Positions 28,503 through 37,695 of a stretch of DNA of 64,000 nucleotides are shown piece after piece (position 1 is the stretch's first letter; each line of letters opens with the position of its first letter). The stretch spans positions 1 through 64,000 of the forward strand of contig JAOINI010000001.1 in the NCBI GenBank assembly GCA_028139285.1. Reading direction: 5' to 3'. The DNA is from Candidatus Pelagibacter sp. (GTDB lineage Bacteria > Pseudomonadota > Alphaproteobacteria > Pelagibacterales > Pelagibacteraceae). Both the position numbers and the translations under genes were made by a program. The notes beneath the pieces were generated by a model. That model had not been told where the DNA came from and did no database searches. It was given only the letters and a program-made list of their open reading frames with translations.

Positions 28503-29503
28503 TATAATAAGGTTGATACTTGTCTTAATATTTTTTTTGTAAAACTTGGAACAAATTCTTTATTATTTTTTAAAGAATACCAATTATACCTAGGTGGGAG
28601 CTTATTTGAAATTTTATAATAGAGATTAATATTTAATTTTAAATTTGAAATTGAATTTTTATATTTTTTTAAAAATATCCAATTTTGATCTTTTGTAAAA
28701 TTGCTTGCTTCTTTAATCTCGGGTAAATTGAAATTTCTCAAAAAACTGATTTGATTATTTTTGGTCAAAGCAATTTGTTTTTTTTTGTTGATGTAACAAA
28801 AAATGTTATAATTTTTAATTTTAATCATTTTATTTCTTATACTTTTGATTTTATTATCAGATTTAAAATACTTACAAGTTTTCTTCAAACAACAAGTAAG
28901 ACAATTTGGGTCTTTTGGTTTACATATTAGTGCGCCAAACTCCATTAAAGCTTCAACAAAATCAGCATTTCGTTTAGTGTTAAAAAGTTTTTTTTTATTT
29001 TTTTCAATCAATAAATCAAATTTTATATTTTTTTCTTTTATATTCAAATTTCTTGAAAACACTCTTTTTACATTTCCATCCACAGCAATTCTTGGCTCGT
29101 TATAAACTAAGCCTAACAATGCATTTGCAGTATAATCCCCTACTCCAGGAAGTTTTTTAATTTCAACTATAGAATTCGGAAGTCTTGATTTGTGTTTTTT
29201 GACGATAATCTTTGAGCATGCTAAAAGGTTTCTAGCTCTTCTATAGTAACCAAGACCTTCCCACATTTTTAAGATTTCATTTTCGTTGCTTTTAGATAAA
29301 GCTTCAATAGTTTTGAATTTTTTTATAAATTTATTAAAATATGGGATAACCGTTTTTACCTGTGTTTGTTGCAGCATAAACTCACTCAACAGTCTATAAT
29401 ACAGCTTTTTAGGTGACTTTTTGCCAACACGCCATGGTAAATTTCTTTTGCTATTATCATACCAAGCTAAAATGTTTTTTGATAAAGTCGAGTTTAAATG
29501 CAT
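28502..29503 (-). CDS. mutY: A/G-specific adenine glycosylase
   Basis: This removes adenine mispaired with 8-oxoguanine. The ATG at 29503 (MHLNSTLSKNILAWYD) gives 333 residues; an upstream in-frame start at 29539 would run into the divergent gene. Visible are the catalytic Glu region LLSEFMLQQTQV, the HhH LPGVGDYTANALLG, the Asp of AVDGNVKRVFSR, and the 4Fe-4S ligands C-x6-C-x2-C-x5-C in ICKPKDPNCLTCCLKKTC. The C-terminal NUDIX-like domain is reduced. Its start codon and that of the DUF721 gene share ATGCAT. Confidence 0.94.
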   Translation of the reverse strand: MHLNSTLSKNILAWYDNSKRNLPWRVGKKSPKKLYYRLLSEFMLQQTQVKTVIPYFNKFIKKFKTIEALSKSNENEILKMWEGLGYYRRARNLLACSKIIVKKHKSRLPNSIVEIKKLPGVGDYTANALLGLVYNEPRIAVDGNVKRVFSRNLNIKEKNIKFDLLIEKNKKKLFNTKRNADFVEALMEFGALICKPKDPNCLTCCLKKTCKYFKSDNKIKSIRNKMIKIKNYNIFCYINKKKQIALTKNNQISFLRNFNLPEIKEASNFTKDQNWIFLKKYKNSISNLKLNINLYYKISNKLPPRYNWYSLKNNKEFVPSFTKKILRQVSTLL

Positions 29504-29983
29504 AACAAAAATAATAATAAATCGTATTCTTACATACAAGGCTTAAGGCCTTTTTCAAGTTCAATTCCTAAAACACTAAAGAAACATCTTAGAAAAGGTG
29601 GTTATAACTATTCAAATATAGTTGATAACTGGACCAAGATGATAAGTAAGGAAATATCTGATGCTTGCTATCCATTAACTGTGAAAATGGGAAAAGAAAT
29701 GAAAGATGGAACTTTAGTTCTTAATGTAATTCATGGAAAAGAGCTTGATGTAGAATATAAAAAAAATGAAATTATAGATAAAATAAACTGTTTTTTTGGA
29801 TATAATTGTATAAAACAAGTTACTCTTAAAGTCATCTCTAATAAAATTACTAGACATAAAAAGGTTTTACCTAAAATAAAAGATTTAAAACAAATAGATG
29901 AAAAAATTAAAAGAGTGGAAAATAATCAACTTAAGAATTCTCTTAGTAATTTTTTAAAGGCTTATAATGAAAGAAATAGTTAA
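29498..29983 (+). CDS. DUF721 (DciA-like) protein
   Basis: This 161-residue protein has the DUF721 core: NIVDNWTKMISKEISDACYPLTV (about 40-62, shown in part as WTKMIS), then GTLVLNVIHGKELDVEY and a downstream helix. DciA proteins load the replicative helicase in bacteria lacking DnaC, so that role is plausible here. It starts a long + strand run; mutY-DUF721-dsbA-smc is a known alphaproteobacterial order. It overlaps the dsbA-like gene by 17 nt. Confidence 0.8.
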   Translation: MHNKNNNKSYSYIQGLRPFSSSIPKTLKKHLRKGGYNYSNIVDNWTKMISKEISDACYPLTVKMGKEMKDGTLVLNVIHGKELDVEYKKNEIIDKINCFFGYNCIKQVTLKVISNKITRHKKVLPKIKDLKQIDEKIKRVENNQLKNSLSNFLKAYNERNS

Positions 29984-30560
29984 GATATTTTATAAAGTTT
30001 TGTTTTTATTTTTAGTAATTTTTTCTAGTAATGTTCATGGCAAAATTTTAAGTAGTGGAGATTCAAATGCTAAAGTAACAGTCAAAGTTTTTTCCTCTTT
30101 AACTTGCCCAGCTTGTGCTAATTTTCACTCTGAAATCTATTATGATTTAAAAAAAGATTTTATAGACGCTGGATTGGTCAAATTTGAACATCATCCTTTC
30201 CCGTTAGACTTGGCAGCCCTAAATGCGGAAATTATTTTAAGATGTAACAATAAAGAAGAAAAAAAATTTGAACTTCTAGGTATTATATATAAAAAACAAA
30301 ATTTATGGGCAGTTGGTTCTGATATAAATAAAATAAATGAGTCAATTAAGAAAATTGGGTCAGAATTTAATATGAAAGATGAGAAAATGAATAATTGTCT
30401 AAAAAATGATAAATCACAAGATGAAATATTAAATCAAAGAATTGAAGCTCAGAAAAAATACAATATACAATCAACGCCTACAGTATTTATAAATGAAAAG
30501 AAATATTCTGGTAAAGTTAATTATAAACAATTTAAAAAAGCTATAGAAAAAAATCTTTAA
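29967..30560 (+). CDS. DsbA-family thiol-disulfide oxidoreductase
   Basis: This is a periplasmic thioredoxin-fold protein of 197 residues. A signal peptide (about 1-25) precedes the active site C47-P-A-C50 in SSLTCPACANFH, and the cis-proline loop is STPTVFIN near the C-terminus. It probably forms or isomerises disulfides in exported proteins such as cytochrome and oxidase assembly factors. smc follows without a gap. Confidence 0.88.
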   Translation: MKEIVKIFYKVLFLFLVIFSSNVHGKILSSGDSNAKVTVKVFSSLTCPACANFHSEIYYDLKKDFIDAGLVKFEHHPFPLDLAALNAEIILRCNNKEEKKFELLGIIYKKQNLWAVGSDINKINESIKKIGSEFNMKDEKMNNCLKNDKSQDEILNQRIEAQKKYNIQSTPTVFINEKKYSGKVNYKQFKKAIEKNL

Positions 30561-33005
30561 ATGAAATTTAAAAATCTAGAAATGACAGGTTTTAAATCTT
30601 TTTCGGAAAAGACAACTGTGCTTATTGAAAAAGGTCTTACAGGAATAGTCGGCCCTAATGGATGTGGAAAATCAAATATTGTAGAGGCACTTAGATGGTG
30701 TATGGGAGAAAATTCAGCAAAAAGTATAAGAGGATCAGGTATGGAAGATGTAATTTTTTCTGGAACATCTAATAGACCTTCAAAAAATATTTCTGAAGTT
30801 TCTTTACTTCTTGATAACAATGAAAAAAATGGTCCATTACAGTATAAAGAGTTTGAAGAAATATCAGTTAAGAGAAAAATTGAAAAAGATAAAGGTTCAA
30901 AATACTACATCAATGATAAAGAGGTAAGAGCAAGAGATGTTCAAACTTTTTTTGCTGATCTTTCTACCGGGGCCCATTCTCCTTCTCTAATTAGTCAAGG
31001 AAGAATTGGTCAGTTGGTAACAGCAAAACCTATAGAAAGAAAATCCATACTGGAAGAGGCAGCTGGTATTTCTGGTATACATGCTAGACGACAAGAAGCA
31101 GAGACAAGATTAAATGCAGCAGAAAATAATCTTAAAAGAGCGGATGAATTAAAAAGACAACAACAAAAGCAGCTCGATAATCTTAAAAAACAAGCAGAGG
31201 AAGCAACTAGATACAAAGAAATTTCTAATCAAATTAAAAAAATCGAAGCAGGATTATATTTTTTAAAAATAAATGAAATTGAAAAAGAAAAAAAACAAAT
31301 TCAAGAAAAACTAAGTGAGTTGGACGATGAGATAAGCGCGGTCAATATTGATTATAATCATAATAATACGCTGCTTGAGGAGGAGAATAAAAAACTTTCG
31401 CCCCTAAGAGATAAAAAAATGGAGAGCGCAGCTACATTGCAGAAATTGAATTTAGATATGACAAATTTGGTTGAGGAAGAAGCAAGAGTTAAATCGCTGC
31501 AAGAAAAATTAGAAAAATCAATCAAAACTGTAGACTCTGATCTTGAAAGAGAAAAAAGCATATCGCTTGATGCCGATCTTAATGAAAAAAGAATTTCCAA
31601 GGAAAAAAATGATCTTCTAAATACTGAAAATAAATTATTAGAAGTTGAGAACAAATCTTCAAAGGAACTTCAAATATCAAAATCTGAGTTAGATAAGTTA
31701 CAAAATCAATTAAATAATATGTTAGACCAAATTGAGAAAGATATAGACAATAACAAGAAACTATCTAAGGAGTCTTTTAGAGAATTAAAAGAGATTGTAA
31801 AAAAAATTACTTCTTCACAAGAGAAGTACGCAGAAAAATATGGAAAAAATAAGTCTATAGAAAGCGACTCAATAAAAAGAAAAGAAAGAATTAAAAACAT
31901 TGATGTAGAATTAGAAAATTGGCGTAATTTAAAAACAAATTCTGCAAAAATGATTTCAGAGCTAAATGACAGAAAGAATAAAATTAAATTCGAAATAAGT
32001 GAAAATCAAAAAAATCCAGAGAGAATTGCTACTTCAAAAGGTCAAAACCTGCAAAATCTTGAAAACATTAAAAGAAGAAATGAAGAAATTGCTAGCGAAT
32101 TATCTCACGCTGAAAAAAAATATGGTGCTATCAACGAGAACCTTAGAGAAATTCAGTTAAAATTAATTGAATTAAAGGAGAATAAGGCTAGAAATGAGGC
32201 TACGGTTGAGGGAATTGAAAACAGAAAAAAAGATTTGTTATATTCAGTCAAAAATGAATTAAACATAGACAGCGAGACATCATTATTGCCTCAATCAGAT
32301 CTAAATGGGATAGAATTAGAGAATTTTCCAAGTATTGAGGAACAGACCGAAAAAATTGAACAAACAAAAAAACAAAGAGAGTCACTTGGTTCTGTCAATT
32401 TAAGAGCTGATGAAGAAACAAAAAAATATGAGACGGAAATTAAAAAAATGGAAGACGATAGAGCAGATCTCTACTCAGCTATAGTAAAATTGAAAACAAG
32501 CATAGATGAATTAAATCAAAAAGGTAGAGAGCGCTTGCTTGAAGCCTATACAAAAGTTAATAGAAAGTTTAATGAAGTTTATACAAAACTTTTCAATGGA
32601 GGGACTGCAAAAATTGAATTGGTAGACTCTGATGATCCACTAGAAGCAGGTTTAGAAATGTTTGTTTCTCCACCTGGCAAAAGGCTTCAATCAATAACAC
32701 TACTTTCTGGTGGAGAACAGGCCCTAACCGCTTTGTCATTAGTTTTCGCTGTATTTTTAGTGAACCCATCTCCAATTTGTGTTTTAGATGAAGTTGATGC
32801 TCCTTTAGATGATGCAAATGTAACAAGGTTTTGTGGATTGCTTGATGATCTGACTAAAATTACTAATACAAAATTTATAATAATTACCCATCACGCTTTA
32901 ACAATGTCGAGAATGGATAGACTTTACGGAGTAACAATGGCAGAGCAAGGTGTTAGCCAACTTGTTTCTGTAGATTTACAAAAAGCAGAAGAATTAGTAG
33001 CTTAA
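30561..33005 (+). CDS. smc: Chromosome segregation SMC protein, short and apparently hinge-less
   Basis: This condensin ATPase has a complete head. Walker A is GPNGCGKS (31-38), a Q-loop/arm region follows (LISQGRIGQLV), then the signature LLSGGEQALTA (about 713) and Walker B ICVLDEVDAPLDDAN (about 738). Total length is 814 residues against roughly 1150-1200 for typical bacterial SMC. Between about 165 and 690 the sequence is nearly unbroken charged coiled coil. The globular hinge of about 120-150 residues is not recognisable, and there is no Cys in the coil, hence no Rad50-type zinc hook. A likely turn lies near 420-440 (YAEKYGKNKSIESDS), dividing the coil into equal arms of about 250 residues. 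No frameshift is seen. Confidence 0.88.
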   Translation: MKFKNLEMTGFKSFSEKTTVLIEKGLTGIVGPNGCGKSNIVEALRWCMGENSAKSIRGSGMEDVIFSGTSNRPSKNISEVSLLLDNNEKNGPLQYKEFEEISVKRKIEKDKGSKYYINDKEVRARDVQTFFADLSTGAHSPSLISQGRIGQLVTAKPIERKSILEEAAGISGIHARRQEAETRLNAAENNLKRADELKRQQQKQLDNLKKQAEEATRYKEISNQIKKIEAGLYFLKINEIEKEKKQIQEKLSELDDEISAVNIDYNHNNTLLEEENKKLSPLRDKKMESAATLQKLNLDMTNLVEEEARVKSLQEKLEKSIKTVDSDLEREKSISLDADLNEKRISKEKNDLLNTENKLLEVENKSSKELQISKSELDKLQNQLNNMLDQIEKDIDNNKKLSKESFRELKEIVKKITSSQEKYAEKYGKNKSIESDSIKRKERIKNIDVELENWRNLKTNSAKMISELNDRKNKIKFEISENQKNPERIATSKGQNLQNLENIKRRNEEIASELSHAEKKYGAINENLREIQLKLIELKENKARNEATVEGIENRKKDLLYSVKNELNIDSETSLLPQSDLNGIELENFPSIEEQTEKIEQTKKQRESLGSVNLRADEETKKYETEIKKMEDDRADLYSAIVKLKTSIDELNQKGRERLLEAYTKVNRKFNEVYTKLFNGGTAKIELVDSDDPLEAGLEMFVSPPGKRLQSITLLSGGEQALTALSLVFAVFLVNPSPICVLDEVDAPLDDANVTRFCGLLDDLTKITNTKFIIITHHALTMSRMDRLYGVTMAEQGVSQLVSVDLQKAEELVA

Positions 33006-33013
33006 AAAATATA

Positions 33014-33295
33014 ATGACTATTCCTGATGAATTTAAAACTCGCCTAAAAATTGCAAAATCTAAGCTTGAAAAAGAGTTAGATAAAGACAATAAAAAACAA
33101 GGGTCCTTTATGGGTAATGCATTTAAATTAGGTAGTGAATTAGTCGCCGCAGTCGCTGTTGGGACAATAATTGGGTTTATTTTAGATAGCTGGTTTGATA
33201 CTAAACCTTGGTTAATAATAATTTTCTTTTTTTTGGGAGCAGCAGCAGGAATGCTAAATGTGATTAGGGCAGCTAACAAAATGCAAAAGGATTAG
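33014..33295 (+). CDS. atpI: ATP synthase protein I
   Basis: This small 93-residue membrane protein (AtpI/Gene 1) is thought to aid assembly of the c-ring. A charged N-terminal half is followed by two hydrophobic helices (LVAAVAVGTIIGFILD and LIIIFFFLGAAAGMLNVI). It starts 8 bp behind smc and 9 bp before atpB. Confidence 0.88.
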   Translation: MTIPDEFKTRLKIAKSKLEKELDKDNKKQGSFMGNAFKLGSELVAAVAVGTIIGFILDSWFDTKPWLIIIFFFLGAAAGMLNVIRAANKMQKD

Positions 33296-33304
33296 AAAGC
33301 TTAT

Positions 33305-34039
33305 ATGGCAAACAACCCTATGCAACAGTTTACGGTCCATAAAATTGGCCCTGAAATTAATATTGCTGGTTTTGATTTATCCTTTACTAATGCGAGTTTG
33401 TTCATGGTGATAAGTGCATCACTTATTATTTTACTTTTATTCTTTGGTTCAAAAGAAAAAAAAATTATACCAAGCAAAATACAATTAATTGCTGAGATGT
33501 TTTACACCTTTGTAGCAAAGATGATTAGCGATACGGCTGGTACAAAGGCTAAACCTTACTTCCCATTTATATTCAGTTTGTTTATGTTTGTTTTGTTTTG
33601 CAATATGATAGGTATGTTGCCATACTCATTTACGGTCACAAGTCACATTATAGTAACTCTAATAATGGCTTTATTTATATTCATTGCTGTAACTGTAATT
33701 GGTTTTATTAAACATGGTTTTAAATATTTGAGCATTTTTGTGCCAAGTGGTGTGCCAGCTATACTATTGCCTTTAATTACCATTATTGAAATTATTTCTT
33801 ACTTGAGCAGACCAGTAAGTTTATCAGTTCGTTTATTTGCCAATATGATGGCAGGTCATACAATGTTAAAAGTTTTTGGAGGATTTGTTGTGAGTTTAGG
33901 AATATTAGGTGGTTGGTTGCCGCTTAGTTTTTCAGTAGCATTAACAGGCTTAGAAATTTTAGTAGCCTTTCTACAAGCATATGTTTTTGCAATATTAACC
34001 TGCATCTACTTAAATGATGCATTAAATTTACACCATTAA
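33305..34039 (+). CDS. atpB: ATP synthase F0 subunit a
   Basis: This membrane stator subunit forms the proton half-channels. The 244 residues contain the essential Arg in SLSVRLFANMMAGH (about residue 175) and the helix ending QAYVFAILTCIYLNDA. N-terminal MQQFTVHKIGP is typical of alphaproteobacterial subunit a. It is part of an F0-only operon; F1 genes are not in the window. Confidence 0.97.
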   Translation: MANNPMQQFTVHKIGPEINIAGFDLSFTNASLFMVISASLIILLLFFGSKEKKIIPSKIQLIAEMFYTFVAKMISDTAGTKAKPYFPFIFSLFMFVLFCNMIGMLPYSFTVTSHIIVTLIMALFIFIAVTVIGFIKHGFKYLSIFVPSGVPAILLPLITIIEIISYLSRPVSLSVRLFANMMAGHTMLKVFGGFVVSLGILGGWLPLSFSVALTGLEILVAFLQAYVFAILTCIYLNDALNLHH

Positions 34040-34045
34040 TTAAAA

Positions 34046-34052
34046 AAGGAGG
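34046..34052 (+). promoter_or_regulatory. Strong Shine-Dalgarno of atpE
   Basis: AAGGAGG lies 4 nt before the atpE ATG. Most genes here have no recognisable Shine-Dalgarno, so this site fits the need for about ten c subunits per complex. Confidence 0.75.
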
Positions 34053-34056
34053 AAAA

Positions 34057-34284
34057 ATGGAGTTAGAAGCGGCAAAAATGATTGGAGCAGGTCTTGCTGC
34101 AATCGCATTAGCTGGAGCTGGTGTAGGTATCGGAATAATTTTCGGTAACTACCTATCTGGAGCAATGAGAAATCCTTCTGCAGCTCAAAAACAATTTCCT
34201 AATTTGTTATTAGGTTTTGCTTTGGCAGAAGCAACGGGATTGTTCGGACTTGTAGTAGCTTTAATAATATTATTTGCTTTTTAG
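34057..34284 (+). CDS. atpE: ATP synthase F0 subunit c
   Basis: This 75-residue hairpin proteolipid forms the rotor ring. The first helix is Gly/Ala-rich (GLAAIALAGAGVGIGIIFG), the polar loop has R-N-P, and the proton-binding Glu is in FALAEATGLFGLVVALI. No Na+-binding Gln/Thr pattern is obvious, so proton coupling is expected. Confidence 0.97.
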   Translation: MELEAAKMIGAGLAAIALAGAGVGIGIIFGNYLSGAMRNPSAAQKQFPNLLLGFALAEATGLFGLVVALIILFAF

Positions 34285-34294
34285 TAAAATAAAT

Positions 34295-34870
34295 ATGAAA
34301 AGCTTCTTAAGTTTATTAATAGCGCTTACAGCGTTAAATACAAATTTGTATTCGGCTGAGGCTGGAATGCCTCAGCTGGATCCAAAATATTGGGCGTCAC
34401 AAGCGTTTTGGTTGATTCTTGTTTTCGTAATACTTTATATTTCATTATCAAAATTTTACTTACCTAAAATAAAAAGTAATTTGGACAATCGCGAAAATAA
34501 AATTAAAGAAGATTTAGAAAATGCTAACAAATTTAAAGAACAGTCAGAGGCAAAACTTAAAGAATATGGTTTAATTTTAGATAAGGCCAAGAAAGAAGTT
34601 AATAAAATACATTTTGACTCAAAAACTGCTTTAGATAAAGATATTCAATCAAAAAAGGAAGTAATTGAAAAAGAGATCGAAAAAGAAATTTTAAAAGCTC
34701 AAAAAGAAATCTCAGAGCTTAAGAAAAATTCAATTTCATCTATTCAAAATATTTCTGAAAATATTACAGCGAATATTATAGAAAATATATCAGGTGATAA
34801 ACTTAACGAAAGTAGCGTCAAATCAGCCGTAGAAGAAATTTCCAAGAAAAACCTTACTAAATATTTATGA
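34295..34870 (+). CDS. atpF': ATP synthase F0 subunit b'
   Basis: This peripheral stalk subunit is of the b' type, the alphaproteobacterial/cyanobacterial duplicate of b. ATG 34295 (MKSFLSLLIAL) is preferred; a TTG at 34274 overlaps atpE. The 191 residues have an N-terminal hydrophobic signal-like segment, then LDPKYWASQAFWLILVFVILY as the membrane helix, and a long charged coiled coil. It overlaps the b gene by 4 nt. Confidence 0.9.
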   Translation: MKSFLSLLIALTALNTNLYSAEAGMPQLDPKYWASQAFWLILVFVILYISLSKFYLPKIKSNLDNRENKIKEDLENANKFKEQSEAKLKEYGLILDKAKKEVNKIHFDSKTALDKDIQSKKEVIEKEIEKEILKAQKEISELKKNSISSIQNISENITANIIENISGDKLNESSVKSAVEEISKKNLTKYL

Positions 34871-35364
34871 CATTAGATGCAACTTTTTGGGTAACAATTT
34901 CATTTTTTATTTTTATTGGAATATTATTTTATTTCAAAGTTCCTCAAAAAGTCATAAAAACTCTTGAATTGCATATTTCAAATATTTCTAACCAAATTGG
35001 TGAAGCAGAGAAACTAAAAGAGGATGCAAAAAATATTTTAATTGAACAAGAAAAAAAAATTAGTAATTCAAAAAATGAAGTTAAAGTTATGATAGATAAA
35101 GCCAATGAGGAGGCAGAAAAAAATGTTATTAATACAAATAATGAGTTTCATAACTTAATGGAGAATAAAAAAAAGAATGCTGAAGAAAGGATAAAACAGT
35201 TAAAAAATCAAGCAATGAAAGATATTAAAAATGCCTCAGTGAAAATAGCTATAGAGTCGGTTGAAAAATTGATTAAAAACTCTCTGGATAAAAGCAAATT
35301 AGATAAAATTTACAGCTCTAGCATCGAAGAAACAAAATTAGCACTTAAGAAGAAATCTAGTTAG
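34867..35364 (+). CDS. atpF: ATP synthase F0 subunit b
   Basis: This 165-residue peripheral stalk subunit has a short N-terminal membrane helix (TFWVTISFFIFIGILFYF) followed by a long Lys/Glu coiled coil that contacts F1 delta. It is the last F0 gene; crtI begins 16 bp later on the same strand. Confidence 0.93.
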   Translation: MTLDATFWVTISFFIFIGILFYFKVPQKVIKTLELHISNISNQIGEAEKLKEDAKNILIEQEKKISNSKNEVKVMIDKANEEAEKNVINTNNEFHNLMENKKKNAEERIKQLKNQAMKDIKNASVKIAIESVEKLIKNSLDKSKLDKIYSSSIEETKLALKKKSS

Positions 35365-35380
35365 AATAGGCCATAAAATT

Positions 35381-36847
35381 ATGGCAAAAAAAACAATTGT
35401 TATTGGTTCAGGTTTTGGAGGACTGGCTGCTGCACTTAGATTAAGAGCTAAAGGCCATAAAGTTACTTTAGTAGAAAAACATCCTGATCTAGGTGGTCGA
35501 GCGAGAGTTTTTAAAAAAGATCGGTTCATTTATGATGGCGGTCCAACGGTAATAACTGCTCCGTACTTATTTGAAGAATTATTTTCATTATTTAATAAAA
35601 ATATTTCAGATTACGTAGAAATAGTACCTTTAGATTTATGGTACAGATTTGTATTTAGTAATGGTGATACATTTGACTACAATGGTGATGATAAATCTAT
35701 GGAGCAACAAGTTAAAAAATTTAACCCCACTGATTATGAAGGATATAAAAATTTAGTAAATTTTACTGAAAAAATTTTTAATAAAGGTTTTACAGATTTG
35801 TCTGACAAGCCCTTTAATAATTTGATCTTTATGATGAAACAAATTCCATCTTTATTAAAATTAAAAAGTTATAAGTCAGTGTATAGTTTAGTTTCGAAAT
35901 ATATATCTAATGAAAAATTAAGAAGAGTATTTAGTATGCATCCCCTTTTAGTAGGTGGAAATCCTTTTAGCACAACTTCAATTTATACATTAATTTTATT
36001 TTTAGAGAAAAAATGGGGTATTCATTATTCAATGGGAGGAACAGGAAGTGTTGTTAAAGCTTTAGAAAAACTAATGATAGAGGAAAACATCAAAATCATA
36101 AAAAACGCTGAAGTCACAGATATACTTACAGAAAACAAAAAAGTTAAAGGTGTTAAAATTAATAATTCAAAAATAATTAATAGCGACTATGTGATTTGCA
36201 ACTCTGATCCTCCAAATGTTTACAACAACTTGATAAAATCAAAAGAAGATTATGATTTTTTGTTTAAACAAAAAATGAAAAGAATGGATTACTCAATGGG
36301 TTTATTTGTTTATTATTTTGGATCTAAAAAAAAATATAATGATGTTGCACATCACACGATTTATTTTGGGGAAGCTTATGAAAAGCATCTTGATAAAATC
36401 TTTGAAAAGAAAATTCTTTCTGATGATATAAGCTATTATTTGCATCGACCTTCTGCAACAGATCCTAATATGGCTCCAGATGGTCAAGATGCTTTTTATG
36501 TATTAGTTCCAGTCCCAAATAATTTATCTAAAGTTAATTGGATCGAAGAAGGTGATAAATTTAAAGATTTAGTTTTAGATAAAATGAATAAAACTGTTCT
36601 GCCTGGCATTAAAGATAATGTGGTAAGTGATTTTTATTTAACCCCTGACTACTTCGAAATAGATCTTGCAACTCTTTATGGATCTGGATTTTCAATTCAA
36701 CCAAAGTTTTCTCAGTCGGCCTATTTCAGATTTCATAATCAATCTGAAATATATAAAAATTTATACTTTGTAGGTGCTGGTACACATCCAGGTGCTGGAA
36801 TGCCTGGAGTTCTATCATCGGCAAAAGTTTTAGACAATTTATTTTAA
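35381..36847 (+). CDS. crtI: Phytoene desaturase (lycopene-forming type)
   Basis: This FAD-dependent desaturase converts phytoene to lycopene. The 488 residues start with VIGSGFGGLAAALRLRAKGH and the CrtI signature YDGGPTVITAP; the C-terminus has FVGAGTHPGAGMPGVL. It is first of crtI-crtB-crtY-blh. The 16-bp gap after atpF makes cotranscription with F0 plausible. A weak promoter-like TTAGCA (35338), 18 bp, TAGAAT (35362) overlaps the atpF end, so a separate promoter is possible. Confidence 0.95.
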   Translation: MAKKTIVIGSGFGGLAAALRLRAKGHKVTLVEKHPDLGGRARVFKKDRFIYDGGPTVITAPYLFEELFSLFNKNISDYVEIVPLDLWYRFVFSNGDTFDYNGDDKSMEQQVKKFNPTDYEGYKNLVNFTEKIFNKGFTDLSDKPFNNLIFMMKQIPSLLKLKSYKSVYSLVSKYISNEKLRRVFSMHPLLVGGNPFSTTSIYTLILFLEKKWGIHYSMGGTGSVVKALEKLMIEENIKIIKNAEVTDILTENKKVKGVKINNSKIINSDYVICNSDPPNVYNNLIKSKEDYDFLFKQKMKRMDYSMGLFVYYFGSKKKYNDVAHHTIYFGEAYEKHLDKIFEKKILSDDISYYLHRPSATDPNMAPDGQDAFYVLVPVPNNLSKVNWIEEGDKFKDLVLDKMNKTVLPGIKDNVVSDFYLTPDYFEIDLATLYGSGFSIQPKFSQSAYFRFHNQSEIYKNLYFVGAGTHPGAGMPGVLSSAKVLDNLF

Positions 36848-37695
36848 TGAAAAGTAATTTATTAAAAAAACATGCTAAATCTTTTTATTGGGCAAGTTTT
36901 TTTCTTTCGAGTAATACATTAGACAAATGTTCATCTTTATATAATTTCTGTAGAACGTTAGACGATATAGTTGATGAGGATAATAATCTTAGCGTGAAGA
37001 AAGGAATTTTCTCAAAATTTAAAAAAGATTTTGAGAATAAAAATCTAGATAATCAAATTATAAAAGATATGTGGGCACTCATTGATAATGAAGGAATTTC
37101 TTATCAAGTAGTTATAGATTTATTTGATGGTATTGAAACAGACTTGGAGGAAAAAGTTGTGATAAATTCGAAAAAAGATTTACTTGTTTATTCTTACAGA
37201 GTAGCAGGAACAGTCGGATTAATGATGTCAAAAATAATGAAAGTAAAGAATAAAGAGGCTCTAAGAGGTGCAATTGATTTAGGGATAGCCATGCAACTTA
37301 CTAATATTGCTAGAGATGTTTGTGAAGACAAAGCGCGTAATAGACAATATGTTAAACACGATTTTTCATCAATTCAAGCTATTATAAATGAGTCTAAAAC
37401 ATTTTATGAAAAGTCATTTACATCTATTAGCAGTATACCAATTAAAACTAGATTTTCAGTTATTGTCGCAAGACGGGTTTATAGAAAAATAGGTGACTAC
37501 ATTCTTAAACAACATAACATAGATAATTATAATAAAGCCGGCAAAATCTATGTCCCAGTATTTGAAAAGATAATTCAGACTTTGTTATCTATTATTGACT
37601 TTATCAAGTTATTATTCATAAAAAATTTAAATTACAACAATCAATTGAATCATAATATTTTAGAACAAGAGATTAACTTAAATGAAAGAATTTGA
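36847..37695 (+). CDS. crtB: Phytoene synthase
   Basis: This enzyme condenses two geranylgeranyl diphosphates to phytoene. The 282 residues carry both Asp-rich sites, the first in FCRTLDDIVDED (about 39-50) and the second in LTNIARDVCEDKARN (about 152-166). It overlaps crtI by one base (TAATG) and crtY by 14 nt. No GGPP synthase (crtE) is in the cluster or elsewhere in the window. Confidence 0.95.
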   Translation: MKSNLLKKHAKSFYWASFFLSSNTLDKCSSLYNFCRTLDDIVDEDNNLSVKKGIFSKFKKDFENKNLDNQIIKDMWALIDNEGISYQVVIDLFDGIETDLEEKVVINSKKDLLVYSYRVAGTVGLMMSKIMKVKNKEALRGAIDLGIAMQLTNIARDVCEDKARNRQYVKHDFSSIQAIINESKTFYEKSFTSISSIPIKTRFSVIVARRVYRKIGDYILKQHNIDNYNKAGKIYVPVFEKIIQTLLSIIDFIKLLFIKNLNYNNQLNHNILEQEINLNERI

